Shown here piece by piece: positions 23,650 to 31,328 of a DNA stretch of 64,000 nucleotides; within the stretch, counting starts at the first letter, position 1; each line of letters opens with the position of its first letter. A program made the translations under genes and the position numbers. Source of the stretch: Engelhardtia mirabilis. Its GTDB lineage: Bacteria > Planctomycetota > UBA1135 > GCA-002686595. Below the pieces are notes generated by a model that did not search any database, was not told the origin of the DNA, and saw only the letters and a program-made list of their open reading frames with translations. The stretch spans positions 2,294,001-2,358,000 of the forward strand of contig CP036296.1 of the NCBI GenBank assembly GCA_007751255.1. Reading direction: 5' to 3'.

Positions 23650-26640
23650 TCACAGCTGCTGGTCGAGCCAACGGAAGAGGTCGCGCACGCGCGGATCGTC
23701 GTCGCAGTTGTCCTCGACGAGCGCGAAGCTCGAACCCGTCTCGGTCTTGATCACGCGCACGATCTGCTTGGCCACCTCGAGCTTCTCGCTGTCGAGCTTC
23801 GAGTACTGGTAGTAGTTCCAAGCTCGGTTGAACTCGGTCTGGTACCAGTCGCAGTCGAGCCACTTGGTATAGCGGTTCGAGATCTTGCGCCACCACTGGC
23901 CCGCCCGATCGAGCTGGGCCGCGTCGCCGACGCCCGGGACGATCGTCGGGTTGGAGGGATCGCCCTCGACCCAGCCAGCAACCGCGCGGCAGAAGGTCTC
24001 GATCGTGGCCTGGGCCGGGACCTTGGCTTCCTTGTCCTCGGGGTCGGGTACCAGCGGGACGAGCAGTTCGAGGGCCTCGGCGCTGCGGCGCTGCTCGATC
24101 AGGCACAGGGCCAGGTCGGGGATGACCGAACTCTCGATCGTGCCGGCTTCTTGGGCGTCGCTAGAGTTCGCGTAGTCACGCGCCAGGCCGGCGAAGATCA
24201 CCTCGGCCTTGGACCACTCGCCCAGGTCGCGCCACAGGCGCGCTTCCTGCAGCAGCGAGCGGAAGGACGGCGTGGTGGCCAGGCTGTTGGAGATCTCGAG
24301 GTAGCTCGCCATCTCCCGCAGCATCTGCTTGGCGACCTCCACGTCGCCGGCCTGCAGGGCGCGATCACGGGCGTCGGCGACGTGGTTGAACAGGCGCGTC
24401 GCCCCGTTGCCCGTCCACTGGGCGGTGGGGAACTCCTTGACCAGCCGCTGCTCGAAGCGCTTGGCACCCGCCAGGTCGTCGAGTTCCAGGCTCGACTGGA
24501 TGCAGTAGTAGAGCGTCGCAGCCGCGAGGTCGCTCTGGCCGGGGAAGCGGTCCGCGAAGTCGCCGTAGAGCTTGACGACGTCGGCGTGGCGCCCCTGGTC
24601 CCAGGCGATCTGGCCTTGGAAGTAGACAGCCTCCGCGGTGGCCTCGTCACGGGCGGCCTGCCTGGCCGTCTCGGTCGGACCGAGGCGGTTGCGCGGGTCG
24701 GCGACGAAGTTCTGCAGGTAGGCGTCCAACTCGGCCAGCGCCTGGTCGAGCTTGCCGGTCTCGTAGAAGCAGCGGGCAGCCTTGACCAGCGACTTCTCGT
24801 AGTTGGTGGCCTGGCTCTCGACCTGCTGGAAGGTCTCGCGCGCGAAGTCGAAGTCCTTCTCGTCGAAGGCGCGCATGGCCTGGGTGTAGACGATGTCGGT
24901 GTTGTCCCCGAGGCTGGCCTTGTAGGACTCGGCCTCCCGGAAACGACGCTCGATCTCCTGGTCGTCCTTGATCGTCCGACGCACGAGCTGCATCGCGCTG
25001 TAGTACCCGTTGGCGTTCTGGGCGTCGTACTCGGCGTCGCCGCTCCAGCGCTCGATACCCTCGCGGAAGGCCATGGCCGCCTCCAACTGGCGGTCGAGGC
25101 GCTGGAAGGAGCGACCGATGTACCACAGCACCTTGGGGTAGTGCAGGCGGCGCGCCGTCTCGTCCTTGGCGGCGGCCATCACCGAGCGGAAGGCGCCGAT
25201 CGCGCGGTCGTAGTCCTGGCTGTTGTAGTAGCCCTTGGCCGCTTCGAAGAGCACGGTCAGGTCGACTTCGACCCCCGGACGACCGATCGCGTCGGCAATC
25301 AGGCGCTGGGCGCGGATCTGCAGCGTGTTGCCGACATTCTGCTCGTTGACGAGTCCAGCCAACTCCAAGGCCAGGTCGGCCGAGGGGCGGATGCGCCGGT
25401 CGTTGTTGCCCGCGTCCTTGGCGGCCTCGTAGGACTCGAACCAGGCCAGCTCCTCGCGATCGCCGCCGAGGAACCCGCCGACGTCGAGCAGGGTCCGCGC
25501 CACGGACAGCATGGCCAGGTAGCCCTGGGGCGACAGGTTGAAGCCCTCGCGCCGCCAGGTGTTCTGGAAGTGCAGGGCCGAGGTCAGGGCGCCCTCGGCG
25601 TCGCCGGCGGCGAGCTGGGCCTCGATCAGCTTCGGCGTTCCGAGTTCGACGAAGTACCACAGGCCGTCCAGGCGCGCCTGGGAGGGCTGGGCCTCGGCGA
25701 TCCATGCCGACCACGCGCTACGGTCGAAGGGGATCGTCGTGTCGACGACGAAGACGTACATGTCCGCCGCGTCGGCCGGCGCACCCTGGGCCTTGTAGAC
25801 GTCGCCCAGGACCAGATAGGCCGAAAGGCCCCAACCGCTGGTGGAGCCGAACGCGAAGGTCAGGTCCTCGACGAAGGTGGCTGCGCTGTCCAGGTAGGAG
25901 GAGTAGTCGTCACCCAAGCGCCCGTAGGTCAGGGCCATCTGGGCGCGGTAGAGCATCAGCTTGGCCAGCTCTTGACGTTCGCGCTCGGTCAGCCCGGTCA
26001 CGGCGTTCAGCTCGGCGACCTGCTCGCCGGCGTACTGCAGCAGCTCCTCGAGTCGGTCGGCCAGGGTCTCGCGAATCCGCGTGGCCTCTTCGCCCACGGC
26101 GTCCTCGAGCGCCATCTCCATCGAGGCGATGTAGGCGGCCCCCAGGTCGACGTAGGAGCGCTTGGCGTCGGCGATCACCGGTGAGCGCTCGTTGTTGTCG
26201 ATGTAGTTGCGGTACGAGTCCAGGGCCTGGACGAAGAGCTGCTCGCGCAGGTTCGGATCGGCGCTGTAGCGGGCGCCGGCGCCGTAGACTTCGCAGCGGG
26301 CGAGCTCGAGCTCCTGGCGCAGATCCCGGTCCAGCTTCGAGCTGGCGAGGCCCTCGAGCACGGACTCGGCCAGGTCGATGAACTGCCAGTCCGCCGCCAG
26401 TCCGCGGGCGAAGTCGATGTCCTCGCGCAGCTCGGTCTCGGTCTTGTCGACCGCCTGGCCGCCGAACGCGCTGGTGCTCGTCGGCACCATCGCGGAAGCG
26501 CTCGTCAACATCGCGGAAGCGCTCGTCAACATCGCGGAGGCGCTCGTCAGCATCGCGGAAGCGCTCGCCAGAGGGTTGGCCAGAGCCAGGCTCAGGGCAG
26601 CGGTCGCGGCAGTGCGGAGAGGACGGGAGATCGGAATCAT
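23650..26640 (-). CDS. Large exported TPR protein with an in-frame N-terminal repeat
   Basis: 996-residue protein, predicted periplasmic. The start at ATG 26640 gives a signal peptide (MIPISRPLRTAATAALSLAL). Right after it, residues 24-50 are a 7-residue tandem repeat (SASAMLT). The rest is a long series of helical pairs of TPR type, for example DYDRAIGAFRSVMAAAKDE and EKDFDFARETFQQVESQA, and GQIAWDQGRHADVVKLYGDF, with no catalytic motif. The frame is open upstream of 26640 but crosses a G10 run and lacks signal features. It is the second gene of the locus, after secretin-like gene B. Confidence 0.85.
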   Translation of the reverse strand: MIPISRPLRTAATAALSLALANPLASASAMLTSASAMLTSASAMLTSASAMVPTSTSAFGGQAVDKTETELREDIDFARGLAADWQFIDLAESVLEGLASSKLDRDLRQELELARCEVYGAGARYSADPNLREQLFVQALDSYRNYIDNNERSPVIADAKRSYVDLGAAYIASMEMALEDAVGEEATRIRETLADRLEELLQYAGEQVAELNAVTGLTERERQELAKLMLYRAQMALTYGRLGDDYSSYLDSAATFVEDLTFAFGSTSGWGLSAYLVLGDVYKAQGAPADAADMYVFVVDTTIPFDRSAWSAWIAEAQPSQARLDGLWYFVELGTPKLIEAQLAAGDAEGALTSALHFQNTWRREGFNLSPQGYLAMLSVARTLLDVGGFLGGDREELAWFESYEAAKDAGNNDRRIRPSADLALELAGLVNEQNVGNTLQIRAQRLIADAIGRPGVEVDLTVLFEAAKGYYNSQDYDRAIGAFRSVMAAAKDETARRLHYPKVLWYIGRSFQRLDRQLEAAMAFREGIERWSGDAEYDAQNANGYYSAMQLVRRTIKDDQEIERRFREAESYKASLGDNTDIVYTQAMRAFDEKDFDFARETFQQVESQATNYEKSLVKAARCFYETGKLDQALAELDAYLQNFVADPRNRLGPTETARQAARDEATAEAVYFQGQIAWDQGRHADVVKLYGDFADRFPGQSDLAAATLYYCIQSSLELDDLAGAKRFEQRLVKEFPTAQWTGNGATRLFNHVADARDRALQAGDVEVAKQMLREMASYLEISNSLATTPSFRSLLQEARLWRDLGEWSKAEVIFAGLARDYANSSDAQEAGTIESSVIPDLALCLIEQRRSAEALELLVPLVPDPEDKEAKVPAQATIETFCRAVAGWVEGDPSNPTIVPGVGDAAQLDRAGQWWRKISNRYTKWLDCDWYQTEFNRAWNYYQYSKLDSEKLEVAKQIVRVIKTETGSSFALVEDNCDDDPRVRDLFRWLDQQL
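26488..26571 (-). repeat. In-frame 21-bp tandem repeat, four copies
   Basis: Four units of 21 bp (26488-26508, 26509-26529, 26530-26550, 26551-26571) with few changes, encoding four copies of a heptapeptide at the end of the signal peptide of the large TPR protein. The period of 21 keeps the frame, so copy number can change without breaking the gene. Confidence 0.93.
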
Positions 26641-27088
26641 GATCGTCGCCAGTGAAGGGTCGGCGGGTCGCGGCAGGCGACCGTTGGGCACGGGGTCCCG
26701 GGGGGGGGGAGGTGGACGGCGTGCGCGCCGTGGTCTGACTCGCGGTAGGGGAGCTTCGAAGCTCTTTGTCAGCGTTGACCGGCCGCCGAGCGTCACCGCG
26801 ACGTTTCAGGACTCCGGGAAGAGGTCCCACGAGGTCCGGCAGCGGGGTTACTGGAGGGCTGGTAACGGTCCGGCGCCGGCGGGCATCTGGCCCTCACCGG
26901 CAGTTGTGGCGCATAGGTTACCCGAACACCGGCCGGTGGTTTCGTCCGAACCTCGCGCTGAGTCGATCGCATTTCGAGATCGCCTCGATTCATCTCCGGG
27001 CCTCCCCGAACGACCGCGGGCCGATCCCTGAAGGACCGGCCCGCGGTTCTGTCCCCGAGTGGGGGCGACGTCCTCTGCTCGAGGCTCG
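26641..27088. other. Intergenic region between the large TPR gene and secretin-like gene B
   Basis: A 448-bp gap on the minus strand. It holds a terminator-like hairpin at 27013-27047 and a run of ten G at 26700-26709, 60 bases upstream of the TPR start. No gene is seen. A promoter for the TPR gene is expected here because of the hairpin, but no clear boxes stand out. Confidence 0.5.
27013..27047 (-). terminator. Hairpin downstream of secretin-like gene B
   Basis: An 11-bp perfect stem ACCGCGGGCCG / CGGCCCGCGGT (27013-27023 with 27037-27047) with a 13-nt loop, 41 bases after the gene B stop on the minus strand. There is no real U-tract. Confidence 0.65.
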
Positions 27089-29767
27089 TCAGCGCGTTCC
27101 GGCGAAGGCGTTCATGGTCGCCTCGCTCGGCTCGAACTCACGCGGGATCACGATGCCAGCGGTGAGCAGGATCAGGAGCTTGCGGTTCGCGATGAACGTG
27201 CCCTTGCGCTCGAAGAAGAAGCTCAGGATCGGGATCTTGTTGAGGATCGGGACACCTGCGGAGTAGTTCTGCTCCGTGTGCACCTTCAGACCGCCGAGCA
27301 GGACCGTTCCACCGTCGGGCAGCGGGACCGTCGTGCGGACCTTCTGGATGTCGAGCTCGGGCAGCTGGATCGTGACCGGCGTCAGGTTGGCGAGACCCGT
27401 GGTGATCTCGCGGATCGGACGTTGGAGTTCGGCGACCGTGGGCCGCAGCTCCAGGGTGATGTAGCGGCGGTCGGCCGAAACCACCGGGCGCACGTCGAGC
27501 ACGACCCCCTCTTCGACGACGGCGATGATCGGGTCGGCGATGGAAGCACCGGTGGCGATCTCGACGTCGTAGTCCTGGACGTAGGCCTGCTGGTTCAGCA
27601 CCGACAAGTGCGAGCGGGCCGTGTTGAAGATCAGGATGCGCGGCGCGGTGACCAGCTCCTGACGCTCACTCTTGCTGACCGCACGCAGGATCAGTTCGAA
27701 CTGCAGGTCGTTCAGGTAGGTCCACTGGAACGAGAGGCCGCCGGCACCGTTGAAGGAGTCGCTGCCGAGCCCGTTGTCGTAGAGGTTCTCGATGCGCGAC
27801 TTCACGTCCCCGTTGCCGGTGTCGAAGAAGGCGCCGGTGTCGAGGTCGGTACCGATGATGTCGTCGTCACCGGCCAGGCCGCTGATCGCGCTCGGGTCAC
27901 CGAAGTCGTTGAAGAACGCGTCCTGACCGAGGCCGGGCTGGCCCAGGCCGCGCCAGTCGACGCCGATGTCCTCGAGGAAGTTGTCTTCGACTTCGAGGAA
28001 GCGGGCCTCGATGTCGACCATGATGCCGCTGGAGTCGCGCAGGTCCTTCAGCAGGCTGCCGATCGCGGCCTGGACCTCGGGGGTCTGGTTGACGACCAGG
28101 GTGCCGCTGTCGGTGACTTCGATCGTGTTGCGATCGTCGTTCGCCCAGGACTCGGGGGCGATGTTGTTCTGGATCAGGTCGGTCAGGTCGTCGCCCGTGA
28201 GGACCAGGGCGTCGCGCTCGGGAAGATCCTCTTCCGGATACTCGATGCCCTGGGACGGCAGCACGTTGATCTCGCGGCTGACGTAGTCCTGGATCGGGGT
28301 GACGAGGTCCTTGACCTCGAACATGTTCAGGACCTGGCCCCCGGTCATCTCCTCGGCGACCACGAACTTGACCACACCGTCCTGGATCTTCCAGAAGAGA
28401 CCTTCGGAGGTGTCGGTCATCAGCTCGAGCAGGCTGTACACGCTGCGCGCGGGCAGGTCGAGGGTGACCGTGGTCTCTTCCTCGTCGAGCTCGTCGATCA
28501 CGCGCGGGCTGACGACGAAGTTGATTCCGGTGCGCTGCTGCAGGTAGGCGGCGACCACGGCCAACTCGGCGCCGTCGTCATCGGCGCCGAAGCGCGCCTC
28601 GACGCGGGTGTCGCGCAGAACCTGGAGCACGGCTTCGCGCTCGGGGTCCGCGTTGGAGCCGACGCCGCCGAACTCGTAGGCGGTCCGCTGGCTGACGCGG
28701 TACCAGCGCTCGAGGTCGTCGATCACGACCACGTCGGTCTGGGGGATCGCCAGGGTGTCCAGGTCCTCGAAGGTGCGGATCCACTCCTCGCGGTAGCGGC
28801 GGCGCAGTTCCGTGTCGGTCTTGCGGTGACGGGCCGTGCGCGCGATCTCACGCATCTCGCCCGCGGCCTCGTTGGCCGGATCCTGGAGCAGGATCTGGTC
28901 GGCGAGGGCCTCGGCGTCGCCGTAGCGCTCGGCCAGGAAGGCATCGTTGGCGCGCTCGTAGAGCGTGCGCAGGGTGTTCTCGCGGTAGCGACGCTCTTCT
29001 TCGACCTTGGCGGCGGCCGCGGTCGCAGCCTCCACGGCCCGGCGCTCGGCGGCCTCGAGGCGCGAGTTGTCGCGCTCCTGCTCCGCGGCGGCGACCAGGC
29101 GCTGGACGCTCTGCAGGTCCAGGTCGTCGGAGCTGATCAGCGGGTTGTAGCCCAGGATCAGTTCCGCGCGCTTGAACTCCAACACGGCGGAGTCGTAGTC
29201 GCCGTCGCGCATGGCCTGTTCGCCCGTGGCGATGGCGCGCTTGGCCTCGATGCGGGCCTGGGCCCGGCGCACCACCTCGCGCTCGACCTCGTCGTCGAGC
29301 AGGGAGCTGGCGGTGGCGTAGTCGTCGCCCATCAGACCTTCGACCCGCTGCAGGCTCTCCAGCGCGGTCTGGTCACCCGGAAGGAGATCCAGGGCGTTGG
29401 CGATGGCCTCGAGCGCTCCAGCGTAGTTCTCGGCCTCGATCTGGGCGGTGGCGTCGCGCAGGTACTCGTCGACGAGCACGCGCTTGCGCTGTTCGAGCAG
29501 AGCACGGCGCTGGGCGGCGTCCTCGAGGATGGAGTCCTGACGCAGCGAGACGCTGGCGGGCTGGGCGGAGGGCACGGCCGACGCGGCGGAGACCTCCAGC
29601 AGAGCTTCGCGCGGCTGTACTTCACCGGGATCCTGCTGGGCGACCGGCGCGGACGCGTTGACCCCGTCCTGCGCGGTGCCCTGCTCGGCGTCGCCGGGCT
29701 GGGTCGACTGGCAGGAGAGGACGGGGAGCGTCAGGAGGGACGGGACGAGGAGTGTGCGGAGGCGCAT
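27089..29767 (-). CDS. Secretin-like outer-membrane lipoprotein B
   Basis: 892-residue paralogue of the protein at 15169-17844 with the same plan: lipoprotein signal (LPVLSC, lipid Cys19), helical TPR/coiled-coil part (about 90-330), STN-like domain with TGINFVVSPRVIDEL and a C-terminal secretin domain (about 600-880). Within the secretin domain, PLPDGGTVLLGGL and VPILNKIPILSFFFERKG are diagnostic. Both copies also share the block SHLSVLNQQAYVQDYDVEIA in nearly the same form. It is the first gene of the eight-gene locus. AGGAAGG lies upstream of the ATG. A role as an outer-membrane ring energised by the ExbB/ExbD proteins is inferred from context only. Confidence 0.86.
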   Translation of the reverse strand: MRLRTLLVPSLLTLPVLSCQSTQPGDAEQGTAQDGVNASAPVAQQDPGEVQPREALLEVSAASAVPSAQPASVSLRQDSILEDAAQRRALLEQRKRVLVDEYLRDATAQIEAENYAGALEAIANALDLLPGDQTALESLQRVEGLMGDDYATASSLLDDEVEREVVRRAQARIEAKRAIATGEQAMRDGDYDSAVLEFKRAELILGYNPLISSDDLDLQSVQRLVAAAEQERDNSRLEAAERRAVEAATAAAAKVEEERRYRENTLRTLYERANDAFLAERYGDAEALADQILLQDPANEAAGEMREIARTARHRKTDTELRRRYREEWIRTFEDLDTLAIPQTDVVVIDDLERWYRVSQRTAYEFGGVGSNADPEREAVLQVLRDTRVEARFGADDDGAELAVVAAYLQQRTGINFVVSPRVIDELDEEETTVTLDLPARSVYSLLELMTDTSEGLFWKIQDGVVKFVVAEEMTGGQVLNMFEVKDLVTPIQDYVSREINVLPSQGIEYPEEDLPERDALVLTGDDLTDLIQNNIAPESWANDDRNTIEVTDSGTLVVNQTPEVQAAIGSLLKDLRDSSGIMVDIEARFLEVEDNFLEDIGVDWRGLGQPGLGQDAFFNDFGDPSAISGLAGDDDIIGTDLDTGAFFDTGNGDVKSRIENLYDNGLGSDSFNGAGGLSFQWTYLNDLQFELILRAVSKSERQELVTAPRILIFNTARSHLSVLNQQAYVQDYDVEIATGASIADPIIAVVEEGVVLDVRPVVSADRRYITLELRPTVAELQRPIREITTGLANLTPVTIQLPELDIQKVRTTVPLPDGGTVLLGGLKVHTEQNYSAGVPILNKIPILSFFFERKGTFIANRKLLILLTAGIVIPREFEPSEATMNAFAGTR

Positions 29768-30243
29768 CAGTTACAGGACCTTCCTGTGGGATCCCTGCTC
29801 GAAGGTTGCGCGGCGTCGTGTGAACCGGCGCTGGCGAGTCGGTCGCGACCGGGTGCAGTCGAAACCGATTGGGGGGATGAGTCTGCACCACACCTGCCAC
29901 GGGACCATTGCCGGAAGGGCAATTGTCCGCGGGGCGAGTGCGGAAGCGGGCGAGTGTCGAACTCGTCCGGACCGACCGGGGTGGGGACCCGGATGCGGCG
30001 CGGCCTGAACGCGTTGCAGGCCGACCGCGGAGCGGCGCAGTGGATGATGGGGAAAGAGCTGAGTCGAAGGTGTTCCTGACGGATGCATCCGTCGACCGAC
30101 TCGAGGTGCCGTGCGCGGGTCCCAGGGTCGGCGCTCGCGAGCGCCTGTAGTGCCTGCGGCCCGGGCGGGGGGAGGATAGCCGTGCCCCAGGGGGGGGTCA
30201 ACACGAGCGCGGCGCCAGTGCGGTCCCCACGGAGCAAACGCCT
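29768..30243. promoter_or_regulatory. Upstream region of the secretin/ExbBD locus
   Basis: A 476-bp gap on the minus strand between the uracil-DNA glycosylase gene and secretin-like gene B. It should hold the promoter of the locus. A short dyad ATTGCC-5 nt-GGCAAT (29907-29912, 29918-29923) about 140 bases upstream of the start could be an operator. A G8 run lies at 30190-30197. No gene is seen. Confidence 0.4.
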
Positions 30244-31188
30244 CTACCCCCGGCCGTCCTCTCGGCTACGCCGCGCTTGCGGGATCGGCAGGCCGATCTC
30301 GCGCATGGCGAGTTGGATGTCTTCCCAAGTCGCTCGCTTCTGATCCGGGCTCCGCAGCAGGTAGGCCGGATGGAAGGTGGGCACCACGGCCCGTCCCCGG
30401 TGGCGGTGGACCCGGCCACGCAGTCGGCCCATCGGTGCGTCGGAGCCGAGCAGGTGCTGGGCCGCGTGGCGTCCGAGGGGGATCAAGACCTGGGGGTCGA
30501 CCAGCTCGATCTGTCGCTCGAGGAAGGGGGTACAGAGCCGCTTCTCCTCCGGTTGGGGGTCGCGGTTCCCGGGCGGGCGGCACTTGAGCACGTTGGCGAT
30601 GTAGACGTCGCCGCGGGCCAGCCCCATGCCTTTTGTGATGATGTCGGTAAGTAGCTGCCCCGCTCGACCCACGAAGGGGGTTCCTTGGAGGTCCTCGTCG
30701 GCCCCCGGGGCCTCGCCCACGAACATCACCCGCGCCTGCGGATCCCCGTCGGCGAAGACGGTCTGGTTGCGGCTCTCGCACAGGCTGCAGGCCCTGCAGG
30801 AGGCCACGGCGCGGCCCAGGGCGTCGAGGTCCGCAGCCGCCTGGGCAACCGCGGCCGTCGAGGGCTCGCTGACCGGGGCCGTCACCGCCGGCTGGGGGGC
30901 GGGAGGCCGGGCAGCGGCGGGTGAGGGCCTGAGGAGTTCGGCCGGCGTAGCCTCGCCGGAAGAGACGGCCGAGGGCCGGGCGGGGGGCGCAGAGGCGGGC
31001 GATGCGGCGGCCACGACCGGGTCACCCGCTGCCGACTTCGGCTGGGGCCCGACATGGGCCCCGGGAGCCATGGCCTGGACCGTCGCTGGCAAACGCCGGC
31101 GGCCGCGATCGCGCTCGCGGCGCAAGTGGCGCCGCAGGGCTCCGGCCAAGAGGGCGAGCTCGCCCCGGTCGTCTTGCTCTGCGCTCAT
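30244..31188 (-). CDS. Family 4 uracil-DNA glycosylase
   Basis: Removes uracil from DNA at the first step of base-excision repair, in the cytoplasm. 314 residues. The catalytic domain covers about 125-300: iron-sulfur cysteines CRACSLC (131/134/137) and C203 and C219, spaced 16 as in the family, motif GEAPGADED (159-167) and the HPAYLLR motif (273-279). The first 120 residues are a disordered Ala/Pro-rich extension, common in planctomycete members. ATG 31188 is chosen; an upstream in-frame ATG would add 22 basic, non-conserved residues. It is divergent from the two-component system. Confidence 0.93.
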   Translation of the reverse strand: MSAEQDDRGELALLAGALRRHLRRERDRGRRRLPATVQAMAPGAHVGPQPKSAAGDPVVAAASPASAPPARPSAVSSGEATPAELLRPSPAAARPPAPQPAVTAPVSEPSTAAVAQAAADLDALGRAVASCRACSLCESRNQTVFADGDPQARVMFVGEAPGADEDLQGTPFVGRAGQLLTDIITKGMGLARGDVYIANVLKCRPPGNRDPQPEEKRLCTPFLERQIELVDPQVLIPLGRHAAQHLLGSDAPMGRLRGRVHRHRGRAVVPTFHPAYLLRSPDQKRATWEDIQLAMREIGLPIPQARRSREDGRG

Positions 31189-31328
31189 GGACGGGCTTCG
31201 AGGTTGGTGGAAGGGGGCCCGCCGACCGATCCGCCTGGCTGGGCCTGCGGGCATCGGACGGGGGACGCCCCGGGATATTACGCGGGCGCCCCGGCGCCGA
31301 CGCCGCTGGGGGCAGGCACAATCGCCCC

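Noticed and set aside
15169-29767. Type II secretion or type IV pilus operon
   Set aside because: Only the secretin-like proteins fit; no GspE/PilB ATPase, GspF/PilC platform or pilin gene is present.
27059-30079. Long plus-strand open frame of about 1000 codons opposite secretin-like gene B
   Set aside because: It mirrors the minus-strand gene in the complementary frame, is rich in Asp/Val/Gly/Leu as such shadows are at high GC, and has no domain or signal. The minus-strand product has a lipobox and secretin motifs.
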